Below, in pieces: positions 1 through 9,715 of a stretch of DNA of 64,000 nt; the first letter of the stretch is position 1; each line of letters opens with the position of its first letter. The translations under genes were made by a program, and so were the position numbers. The notes below the pieces were generated by a model. That model saw nothing but the letters and a program-made list of their open reading frames with translations, had not been told where the DNA came from and made no database searches. This DNA is from Achromobacter sp. B7 (GTDB lineage Bacteria; Pseudomonadota; Gammaproteobacteria; Burkholderiales; Burkholderiaceae_B), in contig NZ_CP032084.1 of assembly GCF_003600685.1 (NCBI RefSeq), forward strand, positions 3,906,001 through 3,970,000, given 5' to 3'.

Positions 1-47
1 GCCCAGTCTTTCTGCAAATTGCGGATTTCGGTTTCGCGAGTGCTCAT
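1..47 (-). CDS. aceA: Isocitrate lyase, N-terminal fragment (cut by window edge)
   Basis: Only the first 15 residues are present (MSTRETEIRNLQKDW), preceded by an AGGAG Shine-Dalgarno at the usual distance from the ATG. This N-terminus resembles beta-proteobacterial isocitrate lyase, which begins with a similar MSTRExEIxxLQKDW stretch (recalled family knowledge). Isocitrate lyase cleaves isocitrate to glyoxylate and succinate in the glyoxylate shunt. The rest lies left of the window, so domain content cannot be checked and the call rests on a short match. Confidence 0.62.
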   Translation of the reverse strand, partial: MSTRETEIRNLQKDW

Positions 48-367
48 GGTGATGCTCCTGGTCAGTGATAAGAAGACTTCAAAGATTCGCGTCTTGCATT
101 GCGTGAATCGTTGGACAAAGTCTATGCCTCTGCTGCAAAGCAAGGTGGGCTTGTGTCTTATAGAAGACGAAAAATATTTGCCTATAAAATCAATAGGTTG
201 AACGGGGCATTTCGCATCACGAAACGCTTTTGTCATCTATGAAATGCGCTTTGGTTGCGTAGCAGCAGGAACTTTCACATCACGAGACTTACATTTCACA
301 ATGCGGAAAAACGGCCTTTTTTGCAGCGCCTACAATGCCGCTATTCCCCAGCTATTCCTGATTTGCC
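48..367. other. Divergent intergenic region aceA / queF
   Basis: This 320-bp stretch has no supportable gene. It is AT-richer than its surroundings and holds the promoters for aceA (leftward) and queF (rightward). The only structure I can point to is a pair of near-identical 16-bp elements at 210-225 and 273-288. Confidence 0.7.
210..288. promoter_or_regulatory. Two operator-like repeats 63 bp apart
   Basis: TTTCGCATCACGAAAC at 210-225 and TTTCACATCACGAGAC at 273-288 agree at 14 of 16 positions and lie 63 bp apart, close to six helical turns. The first is itself an inverted repeat (TTTCG, 5-nt spacer, CGAAA). Position and spacing suggest a regulator binding two sites upstream of aceA and/or queF. 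Which gene is controlled, and by what, is inference. Confidence 0.4.
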
Positions 368-1192
368 ATGACCCTGTCGCACGGCCCCCTGGGCCAGAGC
401 GTGGCCTACGCCTCGCAATACGATCCCTCGCTGCTGTTCCCCATCGCGCGGTCGCACAACCGCGCGGCGCTGAACCTGACCGCCGGCAACCTGCCCTTTA
501 CGGGCGTTGATCTCTGGAACGCCTACGAGCTGTCCTGGCTGGACGCCAAGGGCAAGCCGCGCGTGGCAATGGCCACGTTCTCGGTGCCGGCCGACAGCCC
601 CAACATCATCGAATCCAAGTCATTCAAGCTCTATCTGAATTCGTTCAACCAGACGCGGCTGGTCAATTCCGCCGCGCTGCGTGGGCGGCTGGAACGCGAC
701 CTGAGCGCCGCGGCCGGCGCGCCGGTGGGCCTGGACTTCTTCCTGCCCCAGCGCTTTTCCGAATTGCAGATGGGCGAGATGGACGGCATCTATATCGACA
801 AGCTGGATATCGAGATCGACACCTACGAGCCGGCGCCGCAAGTGCTGCGCACGCGGCCGGGCAACGTGGTCCAGGAAACGCTGGCATCGCGGCTGTTGAA
901 GTCCAACTGCCCCGTGACGGGCCAGCCGGATTGGGCCAGCGTGCAGATCCGCTACCGGGGCGCGCCCATCGACCGGGAATCGCTGCTGCGCTATGTGGTG
1001 TCTTTCCGCCAGCACGCCGAATTTCACGAACACTGCGTCGAGCGCATCTTCAGCGACATCATGCAGGCCTGCGCCCCCGAACAGCTGACCGTGTACGCGC
1101 GCTACACGCGCCGTGGTGGGCTGGACATCAACCCCTGGCGCAGCAACTTCGAAGCCGCGCCCCCGGCCGACGTGCGCACCGTTCGCCAATAA
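368..1192 (+). CDS. queF: NADPH-dependent 7-cyano-7-deazaguanine reductase QueF
   Basis: Reduces preQ0 to preQ1, the last free-base step of queuosine synthesis for tRNA wobble modification; cytoplasmic. The 274-aa length fits the long, E. coli-type QueF with two tunnelling-fold halves (about 280 aa). The family signature [14 protein letters not shown] lies at residues 82-95. The catalytic Cys181 ([11 protein letters not shown]) and Asp188 correspond to the thioimide-forming Cys and proton-donor Asp of the E. coli enzyme. A second conserved block [11 protein letters not shown] is at 218-228. It stands alone between divergent aceA and the M20 gene. No preQ1 riboswitch was recognised upstream. 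Confidence 0.95.
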   Translation: MTLSHGPLGQSVAYASQYDPSLLFPIARSHNRAALNLTAGNLPFTGVDLWNAYELSWLDAKGKPRVAMATFSVPADSPNIIESKSFKLYLNSFNQTRLVNSAALRGRLERDLSAAAGAPVGLDFFLPQRFSELQMGEMDGIYIDKLDIEIDTYEPAPQVLRTRPGNVVQETLASRLLKSNCPVTGQPDWASVQIRYRGAPIDRESLLRYVVSFRQHAEFHEHCVERIFSDIMQACAPEQLTVYARYTRRGGLDINPWRSNFEAAPPADVRTVRQ

Positions 1193-1230
1193 AGCCGACG
1201 CGGCGCGCCGCCTGGCGCGCGCCGCGGCTT
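1192..1230 (+). terminator. GC-rich hairpin after queF
   Basis: AAGCCG...GGCGCGCC pairs with GGCGCGC...CGGCTT across a short loop directly after the queF stop. There is no following T-run, so it is a strong hairpin but only a possible terminator. Confidence 0.35.
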
Positions 1231-1365
1231 GCCCGTTCTCACGCTTAGTTACATACGCACTGCCCGCCACCGTTTTCGTTTATGGTTCGCACGGCATCAG
1301 GGCGGGCCGACCGGCTCGCCGCCACATCCGAACCTTAGACATTTCACTCCCCCAAGGAGGCGGCA

Positions 1366-2520
1366 ATGCAAGTGCGAGATTGGTTTGTCGAGCGTCAACC
1401 CGAGTACGCGCAATGGAGGCAAGACCTGCATGCGCACCCCGAGTTGAGTTTCCAGGAACACCGCACCGCCGAGCTCGTCGCGGCCAAGCTGCGGCAATGG
1501 GGTCTGGACGTGCATGCCGGCATCGGCGGCACAGGCGTGGTGGCCGTGTTGCAGGGCGAACGGCCGGGCAAGCGCCGCATCGGCCTGCGCGCCGACATGG
1601 ACGCGCTGCCCATGCAGGAAAAAACCACGCTGCCCTACCGTTCCACCCATGAAGGCACGTTCCATGGCTGCGGCCACGACGGCCACACCGCCACGCTGCT
1701 GGCCGTGGCGCAGCACCTGTCGCAAAACCGGGACTTTGCCGGCACCATCAACTTCATCTTCCAGCCCGCCGAGGAAACCCTGGCCGGCGGCGTCGCGATG
1801 ATGGCCGATGGACTCTTCAAGCGCTTTCCGTGCGACGAAATCTACGGCCTGCACAACAACCCCATGGTCGGCAAGGGCCGCGTGGCCGTGCGCGAAGGCG
1901 CATTGCTGGCAGCTTGTGACGGTTTTGTCATCCGCGTGCATGGCGTGGGCTGCCACGGCGGCATGCCGCAACAGGGCAATGACCCGGTCGTCATCGCCTG
2001 CCAGTTGGTGGGCATGCTGCAAACCGTTGTCAGCCGCGCGCTGGACCCTCTGGAATCGGGCGTGGTCAGCGTCGGCATGATGAACGGCGGCACTGCGCCC
2101 AACGTCATCCCCGACCTGATCGAGCTGCGCGGCACGATCCGCACCATGAGCCTCGCCGCCCGCGAAACAGCCCTGCGCCGGGTGCGTGAAATGTGCGAGG
2201 GGCTTGGGGTTGCCAACGCCACCCGCATCGACGTCGAATTCGGCATGGGCTGCCCCCCGACCATCAACGCGCCCGGGCCGGCGGCCACCGTCACGGCGGC
2301 CGCCACGCGCGTCGTCGGCGCCGACCTGGTCGATGACCGCATCACCCCGTTGATGGCGGGAGAAGATTTCGCGTATCTGCTCCAGGAATGTCCGGGCGCC
2401 TACTTCTTCGTAGGCCAGGACGGCCACTTCTGCCATCACCCGGAATACGACTTCGACGACGACATCCTGCCCACGGGCGCGGCCGTCTTCGTTGAGATCG
2501 TGCGCGACCGCCTGGGCTGA
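1366..2520 (+). CDS. M20 family amidohydrolase (hippurate hydrolase / aminoacylase type)
   Basis: A 384-aa metal-dependent amidohydrolase of the HipO/IAA-amino-acid hydrolase group; members release an amino acid or carboxylic acid from an N-acyl amide. Visible metal-site motifs are DLHAHPELSFQE (20-31), GLRADMDALP (73-82), GCGHDGHT (101-108, Cys102 and His104) and QPAEE (133-137). The C-terminal AGEDFAY and FFVGQDGHFCHHPEYDFDDD complete the fold. The ATG follows a strong AAGGAGGCGGCA site. The next gene is an MHS-type transporter about 100 bp downstream on the same strand, so a hydrolase-plus-importer unit for one amide substrate is plausible. The substrate cannot be read from sequence. Confidence 0.88.
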   Translation: MQVRDWFVERQPEYAQWRQDLHAHPELSFQEHRTAELVAAKLRQWGLDVHAGIGGTGVVAVLQGERPGKRRIGLRADMDALPMQEKTTLPYRSTHEGTFHGCGHDGHTATLLAVAQHLSQNRDFAGTINFIFQPAEETLAGGVAMMADGLFKRFPCDEIYGLHNNPMVGKGRVAVREGALLAACDGFVIRVHGVGCHGGMPQQGNDPVVIACQLVGMLQTVVSRALDPLESGVVSVGMMNGGTAPNVIPDLIELRGTIRTMSLAARETALRRVREMCEGLGVANATRIDVEFGMGCPPTINAPGPAATVTAAATRVVGADLVDDRITPLMAGEDFAYLLQECPGAYFFVGQDGHFCHHPEYDFDDDILPTGAAVFVEIVRDRLG

Positions 2521-2561
2521 TCCGCCCTTTTCCCTGGCTGTTTCCCTTAGCTTTTCCATCC

Positions 2562-2588
2562 ACGGACGCGCCGCTGCGGCGCGCCCGT
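2562..2588. other. Perfectly placed GC hairpin between hydrolase and transporter genes
   Basis: ACGGACGCGCCGC and GCGGCGCGCCCGT form a stem with one mismatch about 40 bp upstream of the transporter ATG. It has no T-run. It may stabilise or attenuate the two-gene transcript. Confidence 0.3.
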
Positions 2589-2626
2589 GTTCCCTTACGC
2601 CTGTACGGCGCTTGCAGGAGTCCGTG

Positions 2627-3964
2627 ATGACGCCTCCGTCTTCCCCCGCTTATCAAGTTTCCGCCGCCATGCGCCGCCGCGTGGTCATTGCGTCGGTGCT
2701 GGGCAACGCCTTCGAATGGTTCGATTTCGCCATCTACGGCATGTTTGCCGCCGTGATATCACGGCTGTACTTCCCCACGGGCGACAACGCGACGTCGCTG
2801 CTGCTGGGGCTGGCGACCTTTGGCGTGGCCTTTGCGGTGCGACCCATCGGCGGGCTGGTGCTGGGCATGTACGCCGACCGCCACGGACGCCGGCGTGCGC
2901 TGTCGCTGATGATCCTGATGATGGCGGGCGGCACCGCCATGATCGGCGTGCTGCCCACCTACGCGTCCATCGGCATGGCCGCCAGCGTGCTGATGCTGGT
3001 GGCGCGCCTGATCCAGGGCTTTTCGGTGGGCGGCGAATATGCCAGCGCCAGCGCCATGCTGGTGGAGTTTGCGCCGCCCAACCGGCGCGGCCTGTACGGC
3101 AGCTTTCAGATGTGCTCGCAGGCGCTGGCGTTCTCGGCCGGCGCGGGCGTGGTCTATCTGCTGTCGTCCAACCTGTCGACCGCAGACCTGGAAAGCTGGG
3201 GTTGGCGCGTGCCGTTCCTGTTCGGCATCCTGATCGGGCCCATCGGCTATTACCTGCGCACGCAGGTGGACGAAACGCCCGAATTCCGCAAGTTTCAGGA
3301 TCAGCGCGTCAAGCCCACGCAGACCACGCTGCGCACGCTGTTCTCGCGCTATCCGCGCGAACTGACCGGGTCGTTCTGCATTGTGGTCACGGGCACGGCG
3401 TCCAATTACGTCATGCTGCTATACCTGCCCCTGTTTGCCGTCACGGAGCTGGGCCTGACGATGGGCGACGCGCAGCTAAGCAGCGCCTTGGCCGCCGTGT
3501 TGCTGCTGGTGTTGTGCCCGCTGTCCGGCGCGCTGTCCGACCGCCTGTCGCGCCGCGCCCTGATGCTGCCGGCCACGTTCGCCTTTGGCGTCGTCACCTG
3601 GATCATGATGGCGCGCGTGCTGCAAGAGCCGTCGTTCGCCACCCTGCTGCAAGCGCAGTTGGCGGCGGCGGCGTGCATGGGCGTGATGTGGGGGCCGACG
3701 CCCGCGCTGATGACCGAGATCTTGCCGGTGAACCTGCGGTCCACGGGCGTATCCCTGTCGTACAACCTGGCCGTGATGCTGTTCGGCGGCCTGGCGCCTT
3801 TTATCAACACCGCGTTGATCCAACGTACGGGTGACCTGATGGTACCGGTGTACTACGTGGCGTTTTGCGTCTTCATCGGGCTGATCGGCTTGCTGCTGCT
3901 GGGGCCGGGCAAGCCGCGCGGCGATACCGGGCTGCACGCGGCGCTGCAAGAAAGGCCGGCGTAA
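2627..3964 (+). CDS. MFS transporter, metabolite:H+ symporter (MHS) family
   Basis: A 445-aa, 12-helix transporter of the ProP/KgtP/ShiA group, which import organic acids or zwitterions with protons. The family signature GNAFEWFDFAIYGMFA lies near residues 25-40. The RPIGGLVLGMYADRHGRRRAL loop 2-3 motif and the RLIQGFSVGGEYASA motif of helix 4 follow. Translation should start at the ATG after GGAGTCCGTG (residues MTPPSSPAYQ); a longer frame upstream has no ribosome site. It probably imports the substrate of the M20 hydrolase directly upstream. Substrate unknown. Confidence 0.88.
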   Translation: MTPPSSPAYQVSAAMRRRVVIASVLGNAFEWFDFAIYGMFAAVISRLYFPTGDNATSLLLGLATFGVAFAVRPIGGLVLGMYADRHGRRRALSLMILMMAGGTAMIGVLPTYASIGMAASVLMLVARLIQGFSVGGEYASASAMLVEFAPPNRRGLYGSFQMCSQALAFSAGAGVVYLLSSNLSTADLESWGWRVPFLFGILIGPIGYYLRTQVDETPEFRKFQDQRVKPTQTTLRTLFSRYPRELTGSFCIVVTGTASNYVMLLYLPLFAVTELGLTMGDAQLSSALAAVLLLVLCPLSGALSDRLSRRALMLPATFAFGVVTWIMMARVLQEPSFATLLQAQLAAAACMGVMWGPTPALMTEILPVNLRSTGVSLSYNLAVMLFGGLAPFINTALIQRTGDLMVPVYYVAFCVFIGLIGLLLLGPGKPRGDTGLHAALQERPA

Positions 3965-3997
3965 TGACGGCCTCGGCTTGAAAGCGGTGGCGCCGGC

Positions 3998-5332
3998 TCA
4001 GGGCCGGGCGACCGCCGCCCCCGCCATGACGGGATCGGCGCGGCGCGCCTGCACCGCGATCCATTGCGCCAGCAGCGCCGCCGCCGTGAACGCCACGCCC
4101 GCGCCCACCCACGGGCCCTGGCGGAAACCGGCATCCAGCAAAATGCCGAAGGCCAGCGGCCCCAGCGCCGACCCGACGTCCATGCCCGAATACACCAGCC
4201 CATAGACCGAACCGGTCGAGCCCTTGGGCGTTACACGGCGGATCAACATGTCGCGGGACGGCGCGGCCACGCCCGAGCAGAAGCCGGCCAGGCCCACCAC
4301 CGGCGCGGCCAGGGCGGCGGGCACCCAGCCCAGCGCCAGCACCACCAGCGTCAAGCCCGCCAAGAGCAGCGCAACCATCACGGTGCGCTCGGTGCGCGGG
4401 TTGGCCGATACCAGGAAGCCGCCCGCCGCCATGCCCACGGCCGAGGCCACCATGTAGCCGGACAGAGCCGAGCTGGCCACCACGTTGGACAAGCCATACA
4501 GCTGATCCAGCAACGGAATCGTGTAGTTCTGCACCGATGACAAGGCAATCGACGTGCAGGCGAAGAACAGGAACGCGCCCCACAGCGCCGGCTTGGACAG
4601 CAACGTGGCCAAGGTGGCCAGCACGCCTTCTTGCGGTTTGGGCGCCTGCGCGGCCGCGGCCTTGGCCGGGGAGGCCGCCGTGTTGGTATTGCCGGTGTCG
4701 TCGCCCATGACGTCGGCGCTTAGCGGCAACGGGCCGCCCAGCAAGTGGCCGCCCAGCACGGTCAACAGCAGCACCACCGCCACCAACCCGGCGGCGCTGT
4801 AGGCCGCCACGCGCCAGTCGGCCAGCAGGATGATCGTGGTCATGAAAACCGGGGTCAGGGCCCAGCCCAGGTTGCCGGTCAGCCCATGCGCCGAAAACGC
4901 GTGGCCCAGCCGCGACGCCGTGATGCGGTGGTTGATGATGGAGTAATCGGCCGGGTGGAAAACGGAATTACCGATACCGCCGACGATAGCCGCCGCCATC
5001 AACATCGGGTAGCCGTTGGCCGACCCGATCAACACGCCCGACAGCACAAAGCACGCCAGGCCGAACCACAGCACGGGCCGTGCGCCGATGCGGTCCACGA
5101 CAAAGCCGGACGACGCCTGCCCCACGCCCGACACGACGTAGAACGTGGCCACCAGCGCGCCGACGCGCGCGAAGTCCAGGCCGAAGGCCGTGGCCAGCGA
5201 CACGTTCAGCAGCGGCAACACCAGTTGGAAGAAGTGCGAGGCGGCGTGCGCAACGCCGATCAGCAACATGGTTTTCCAGTCGCGCCGGCGAACGTCGGCT
5301 TCTGATGGAAGGATATGGGTGGCGGTGGTCAT
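3998..5332 (-). CDS. MFS transporter, sugar-phosphate/efflux type
   Basis: A 444-aa major-facilitator protein with about 12 hydrophobic helices. The loop 2-3 motif GFVVDRIGARPVLWFG is clear near residues 78-93. A hydrophilic linker rich in Ala, Lys and Pro (around DVMGDDTGNTNTAASPAKAA) separates helices 6 and 7. I chose the ATG of MTTATHILPSEADVRRRDWK; 22 more residues could be read from a TTG upstream but lack family character. No good Shine-Dalgarno is visible before either start. It converges with the MHS transporter (33-bp gap). Substrate and direction of transport are unknown. Confidence 0.8.
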   Translation of the reverse strand: MTTATHILPSEADVRRRDWKTMLLIGVAHAASHFFQLVLPLLNVSLATAFGLDFARVGALVATFYVVSGVGQASSGFVVDRIGARPVLWFGLACFVLSGVLIGSANGYPMLMAAAIVGGIGNSVFHPADYSIINHRITASRLGHAFSAHGLTGNLGWALTPVFMTTIILLADWRVAAYSAAGLVAVVLLLTVLGGHLLGGPLPLSADVMGDDTGNTNTAASPAKAAAAQAPKPQEGVLATLATLLSKPALWGAFLFFACTSIALSSVQNYTIPLLDQLYGLSNVVASSALSGYMVASAVGMAAGGFLVSANPRTERTVMVALLLAGLTLVVLALGWVPAALAAPVVGLAGFCSGVAAPSRDMLIRRVTPKGSTGSVYGLVYSGMDVGSALGPLAFGILLDAGFRQGPWVGAGVAFTAAALLAQWIAVQARRADPVMAGAAVARP

Positions 5333-5618
5333 TGCAAAAAGCCGCGGCAGCGGCGCGTGGCGCAGGCGGCGAAGCCATGCGCGGGTTGTCTCCGGCAACG
5401 GCCGGGGAACCCGGACGTCGTGTTCATGGCGAATGCGGCGGCTGGGCCGGGCCGGATCGTGCCGGCCATCGCTCTTTCTCTATGTCGGCGGCCGTCCTGT
5501 CGCGAGCCGGGCCGCCGATTTGAAATTCAGGATACTGCCCGGTGGACCGGGCGCATACAGCACATACGGCCGATATGGCCGATATGGCCAACCCGCCGTA
5601 AACAACGCCTGCCAACGC
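5333..5618. other. Gene-free gap with a 9-bp tandem repeat
   Basis: No gene is supported in these 286 bp. The right part (about 5568-5589) contains GGCCGATAT twice in tandem followed by GGCC, which makes a nested palindrome. It lies just downstream of pgsA. Confidence 0.5.
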
Positions 5619-6191
5619 CTACAGCGCCTTTTCGCGGATGGCGGGCCAGGCGCGTTGCAGGTAGTACAGCATCGACCAGACGGTCAGCACCGCCGCAACG
5701 ATGATCAGTACATCGCCCAGCAGCTTGGTATTCATGCCGTAGATCGGCTGGTTGTACAGCAGGCACGGAATTGCCACCATCTGCGCAGCCGTCTTGAATT
5801 TGCCCAGCCGGTGCACCGCAACGCTGGCGCTGGCGCCAATTTTCGCCATCCATTCACGCAGGGCCGAAATGGTGATTTCGCGGCCGATGATGATCAGCGA
5901 GATAAACGCGTCGACACGGCTCAGGTCCAGCAGCACGATCAGCGCGGCGCACACCATCAGCTTGTCCGCGACGGGGTCCAGGAAGGCGCCGAACGCCGAG
6001 GTCTGGTTCCAGCGCCGGGCCAGCCAGCCGTCAAACCAATCGGTCAGTGCCGCGATGATGAACGCCCACGCCGCAAAAGAGTCGCGGGTGGGAACCGACA
6101 TCCAGCTCTCGGGCAGGTAGAACAGCCCGACCACCAGCGGAATCATGGCGATGCGCAGCCATGTCAGGATAATGGGTACGTTAATTGGCAT
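5619..6191 (-). CDS. pgsA: CDP-diacylglycerol--glycerol-3-phosphate 3-phosphatidyltransferase
   Basis: Makes phosphatidylglycerol phosphate, the committed step to phosphatidylglycerol and cardiolipin, in the inner membrane. The 190-aa protein has the complete CDP-alcohol phosphotransferase motif: Asp54-Gly55, Ala58-Arg59, Gly68, Asp72 and Asp76 in DWFDGWLARRWNQTSAFGAF and the following LDPVAD. Four to six hydrophobic helices surround it. It is the last gene of the minus-strand run pdxJ-acpS-nagZ-uvrC-pgsA, about 85 bp after uvrC. The uvrC-pgsA order is common in proteobacteria. Confidence 0.95.
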   Translation of the reverse strand: MPINVPIILTWLRIAMIPLVVGLFYLPESWMSVPTRDSFAAWAFIIAALTDWFDGWLARRWNQTSAFGAFLDPVADKLMVCAALIVLLDLSRVDAFISLIIIGREITISALREWMAKIGASASVAVHRLGKFKTAAQMVAIPCLLYNQPIYGMNTKLLGDVLIIVAAVLTVWSMLYYLQRAWPAIREKAL

Positions 6192-6276
6192 AGTGTCCGT
6201 ATGCTACATCAGCCGGATGACGCTGGCTGTATCGGCGCGGTGGGTTGGCCGTGGGATGGCCGTGGGTTGGGCGCCC

Positions 6277-8106
6277 CTACCCACGCAGCGCCTCGTAGAT
6301 GCGTTCCGCCAGGTCCTGCGAAATCCCGTCCACCGACGCCAGGTCCTCGATGCTGGCGGACGCCACCCCCGAAAACCCGCCAAACCGGGCCAGCAGTCGC
6401 TGCCGCCGCCGGGCGCCCACGCCCTCGATCTCTTCCAGCCGCGACACGTTGCGCGTCTTGGCGCGGCGCGCGCGCATGCCGGTAATGGCAAAGCGGTGCG
6501 CCTCGTCGCGCACCTGGGCGATCAGCATCAGCGCGGCGGACTCACCGCCCAGCGCCACGGGCGGGCGCTCGTCGGCAAACACCAGGGTTTCCAGGCCGAC
6601 CTTGCGCCCTTCCCCCTTGGCCACGCCTACCAGCGTCTGGATATCCAGCCCCAATTCCGCGAACACCTTGCGCGCCACTTCGACCTGGCCCTTGCCGCCG
6701 TCGATCAGCACCAGCCCGGGCATCGGGGCTTCGCCGTCGGCCACCTTGGCGAACCGGCGCGTCAGCACCTGGCGCATCGCCGCGTAATCGTCACCCGGGG
6801 TGATGCCCGCAATGTTGTAACGGCGGTATAGCGACGGCTGCATGTCGTGGTGTTCGAACACCACGCAGGACGCCTGGGTGGCCTCGCCCGCCGTATGGCT
6901 GATGTCGAAACATTCAATGCGCAGCGCATCCAGCGCGGCCTCGTCGGTGTCCAGGTCCAGCGCCTCGGCCAGCGCCAGTGTGCGACCGGCGCGAGCGCCA
7001 GATTCGGTCAGTGCGCGCGCCAGGGCCATCTCGGCATTCTTGCCCGCCTGTTCCAGCCAGGATCGCCGCGCGCCCTGGGGCCGCGTCAGCATGCGCGACG
7101 GGCGCCCACCGGCCTGCTCGATCAGCAGGTTGATCAGTTCCGGGTCGGGCAAGGCGTGCGAACAGACCAGCACGGGCGGCATGGCGTTGTCGGTGTAGTG
7201 CTGGGCGATGAAGGCCTCCAGCACCTGCGGCGCGGCCTCGCCTTCGGCGTGCGTCGGAAAGAACGGCTTGTCGCCCAGGTGGCGGCCGCCGCGCACCATC
7301 GCCAGGTTCACGCAGACCTTGCCGCCCGCCACGGCCACCGCAATGATGTCGGTGTCTTCGCCGCTGGTGTTTTCCATGGTCTGCTGATGCAGCACGCGCG
7401 CCAGCGATCCCATCTGGTCGCGCAAGGCGGCGGCTTCTTCAAAGCGCAGCTCGCCCGCTGCCTGCTGCATGCGCGTTTCGATTTCGCCCATGACGTCTTT
7501 GGCCTCGCCGTTCAGAAAGCGCACGGCGCGCTGCACGTCGCGCTGGTATTCCTCGGCGTCGATCGCGCCTACGCAAGGCGCCGAACAGCGCCCGATCTGA
7601 TGCAGCAGACAGGGCCGCGAGCGGTTGGCGAAGACGGTGTCTTCACAGGTGCGCAGGCGGAACACCTTTTGCAGGATCTGGATGGTTTCGCGCACGGCCC
7701 AGGCGTTGGGGAACGGCCCGAAGTACTGGCCGCGCTTGTTCGTCGCGCCCCGGTAGTAGGCAATGCGCGGCCATTCGTGGCCGGTGATCAGCAGGTACGG
7801 GTAGGACTTGTCGTCGCGAAACAGGATGTTGTAACGCGGCTTCAGGCTCTTGATGAGGTTGTTTTCCAGGATCAGCGCTTCGGCTTCCGAGCGCGTCACC
7901 GTGACCTCCAGCCGCGCCACCTTCGCCACCATCTGGGCGATGCGCGGGCTGGCCAGGTTCTTCTGGAAATACGACGAGACGCGCTTTTTCAGGTCGCGCG
8001 CCTTGCCGACATACATGACTTCACCGGCCGCATCCAGGTGTCGGTAGACACCCGGCAGATGCGGCAGGTCAGCCAGGAACGATTTGAGATTGAAGTCGTC
8101 GGGCAT
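6277..8106 (-). CDS. uvrC: Excinuclease ABC subunit C
   Basis: Makes both incisions around bulky DNA lesions in nucleotide excision repair with UvrA and UvrB. The 609-aa length matches the family. It has an N-terminal GIY-YIG nuclease (GVY at 19-21, [13 protein letters not shown] at 31-43) and a UVR motif that binds UvrB (around [20 protein letters not shown]). The RNase H-like 5'-incision domain shows [20 protein letters not shown] and [11 protein letters not shown]-terminal helix-hairpin-helix pair includes [19 protein letters not shown]. The start is the ATG of [10 protein letters not shown]; it overlaps the end of nagZ by 38 bp, implying coupled translation. Confidence 0.97.
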   Translation of the reverse strand: MPDDFNLKSFLADLPHLPGVYRHLDAAGEVMYVGKARDLKKRVSSYFQKNLASPRIAQMVAKVARLEVTVTRSEAEALILENNLIKSLKPRYNILFRDDKSYPYLLITGHEWPRIAYYRGATNKRGQYFGPFPNAWAVRETIQILQKVFRLRTCEDTVFANRSRPCLLHQIGRCSAPCVGAIDAEEYQRDVQRAVRFLNGEAKDVMGEIETRMQQAAGELRFEEAAALRDQMGSLARVLHQQTMENTSGEDTDIIAVAVAGGKVCVNLAMVRGGRHLGDKPFFPTHAEGEAAPQVLEAFIAQHYTDNAMPPVLVCSHALPDPELINLLIEQAGGRPSRMLTRPQGARRSWLEQAGKNAEMALARALTESGARAGRTLALAEALDLDTDEAALDALRIECFDISHTAGEATQASCVVFEHHDMQPSLYRRYNIAGITPGDDYAAMRQVLTRRFAKVADGEAPMPGLVLIDGGKGQVEVARKVFAELGLDIQTLVGVAKGEGRKVGLETLVFADERPPVALGGESAALMLIAQVRDEAHRFAITGMRARRAKTRNVSRLEEIEGVGARRRQRLLARFGGFSGVASASIEDLASVDGISQDLAERIYEALRG

Positions 8107-9127
8107 TCTGATAACGGCTTTCGGCCTGCAAGGTATCCCAGTCGGGCGCATCAAAACGCGGCATCAGGCGGCGGATGCGTTCGACCGATTCGGGCGCATG
8201 CTCGAACGTCAGTCGCGACAGCAGGTCGTCGGCCAGGTCCGGGCGGTTGCACACCAACACCATGTCGCAACCAGCGTTGAGCGCGGCGTTGGCACGGGCC
8301 AGGATATCACCTGCGACCGAGGCGCCTTCCATCGTCAGGTCGTCCGAGAAGACCACGCCGTCATAGCCCAGGCGCTTGCGCAGGATGTCCTGCACCCACT
8401 TTTTGGAAAAGCCGGCCGGGTGCTTGTCGACCTTGGGGTAGATCACGTGCGCGGGCATCACGGACGGCAGCACGGCGTCGCCCAGCCACGCGTACGGGGC
8501 GGCGTCGTCATTGAGGATGTCGTCCAGCTTGCGCGGGTCCACGGGGATCTCGTGGTGCGAATCGGCTTGCACATAACCATGCCCTGGGAAATGCTTGCCG
8601 CAGGCGGACATGCCGGCCAGCGACAGGCCCTGGATCAGGGCGCGCGACAGCATCGTGACCACGCGCGGGTCCGAATGGAAGGCGCGGTTGCCGATCACCT
8701 TGCTGACGCCGTAGTCCAGGTCCAGCACGGGGGTGAAGCTCATGTCCACGCCGCAGGCGCGCAGCTCGGCGGCCAGCACATAGCCGGCTTCCGTGGCCAG
8801 GCGCATGGCCTGCAAGGGGTCGCGGTCCCATAGCGTGCCCAGGTCGCGCATGGCGGGCAAGACGGTGAAGCCGTCTTCGCGGAAGCGCTGCACGCGGCCC
8901 CCCTCGTGGTCAACCAGGATCAGCAGCGGTTCCTTGCGGGCCTTGTGGATCTGGCGCGTCAGGCGGGTCAGCTGCTTGCGGCTTTCGAAGTTGCGGGCGA
9001 ACAGAATCACGCCGCCCACCAGCGGATGGCGCAGACGCGTCTTTTCTTCTTTGGTAAGCGAGGTGCCCGCCACGTCGACCATCACGGGGCCGGGAGGCAG
9101 GACCACCTTGGATTTTTTCTTGGCCAT
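8069..9127 (-). CDS. nagZ: Beta-N-acetylhexosaminidase
   Basis: A cytoplasmic glycoside hydrolase family 3 enzyme that removes GlcNAc from GlcNAc-anhydroMurNAc peptides during wall recycling. In many Gram-negatives its product influences AmpC induction. The 352-aa protein shows [11 protein letters not shown] (72-82), the flexible catalytic loop KHFPGHG (178-184) with Asp189-His191, and the nucleophile motif SDDLTMEGA (261-269). The ATG of MAKKKSK is preceded by AAGGA. It sits between acpS and uvrC; the 38-bp overlap with uvrC ties them into one transcript. Confidence 0.96.
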   Translation of the reverse strand: MAKKKSKVVLPPGPVMVDVAGTSLTKEEKTRLRHPLVGGVILFARNFESRKQLTRLTRQIHKARKEPLLILVDHEGGRVQRFREDGFTVLPAMRDLGTLWDRDPLQAMRLATEAGYVLAAELRACGVDMSFTPVLDLDYGVSKVIGNRAFHSDPRVVTMLSRALIQGLSLAGMSACGKHFPGHGYVQADSHHEIPVDPRKLDDILNDDAAPYAWLGDAVLPSVMPAHVIYPKVDKHPAGFSKKWVQDILRKRLGYDGVVFSDDLTMEGASVAGDILARANAALNAGCDMVLVCNRPDLADDLLSRLTFEHAPESVERIRRLMPRFDAPDWDTLQAESRYQNARRLQSQIVPG

Positions 9128-9199
9128 GAGGCTGTCCTTATATCTGTGGGGCAAGCGGCGGGCGCGGGGCCTCGGCGCAAGCCGGGGCCGGGCTCGCGC

Positions 9200-9631
9200 C
9201 TACGGCTTGCGTTCGACCACCACGTAGGCGGCGGCCATGTCGGATTCGTCGGTAATGGATACGTGCGCGGCGCCGAAGCGCTGGCCATACCAGTCCAGCA
9301 ATTCAGGGGCGATGACCAGCACCGGGCGCCCGCCCGGCGCGTTCAAGGTCTGCACGCGTCGCCAGGTCATGGGCATGCGCATGCCCAGCCCGATCGCCTT
9401 GGAAAACGCTTCCTTGGCGGCAAAGCGGGTGGCCAGAAAGCGGATGCCGCGCACCGGGTCGCGGGCGCGGCGCGCGTGGAATTTCAGCAATTCCTCGGCG
9501 CCCAGGATTTTTTCGGCAAAGCGGTCGCCGTGCCGTTCCAGCGCGCGTTCGATGCGGTCGATGCGCAACAAGTCCATGCCGATGCCGGCAATGGCGCCTG
9601 CGGGCAACGGGGCTTTGGGGGATTCAGACAT
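9200..9631 (-). CDS. acpS: Holo-[acyl-carrier-protein] synthase
   Basis: Transfers 4'-phosphopantetheine from CoA to the serine of apo-ACP, activating fatty-acid synthesis. The 143-aa protein has the two conserved blocks of trimeric Acp[14 protein letters not shown] (metal-binding Asp20) and [13 protein letters not shown] (69-81). The start [10 protein letters not shown] is the best in-frame ATG; a longer Cys/Arg-rich extension upstream is not family-like. It follows pdxJ, an arrangement also seen in E. coli. Confidence 0.95.
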   Translation of the reverse strand: MSESPKAPLPAGAIAGIGMDLLRIDRIERALERHGDRFAEKILGAEELLKFHARRARDPVRGIRFLATRFAAKEAFSKAIGLGMRMPMTWRRVQTLNAPGGRPVLVIAPELLDWYGQRFGAAHVSITDESDMAAAYVVVERKP

Positions 9632-9715
9632 GGGCGTCAACCAAAAACGGCAAAAACAGCGGCAAAAACAGCGGCGGGGCAAGCGTCGTGCGTATCCCTG
9701 CGATCCGGCCTGCGA

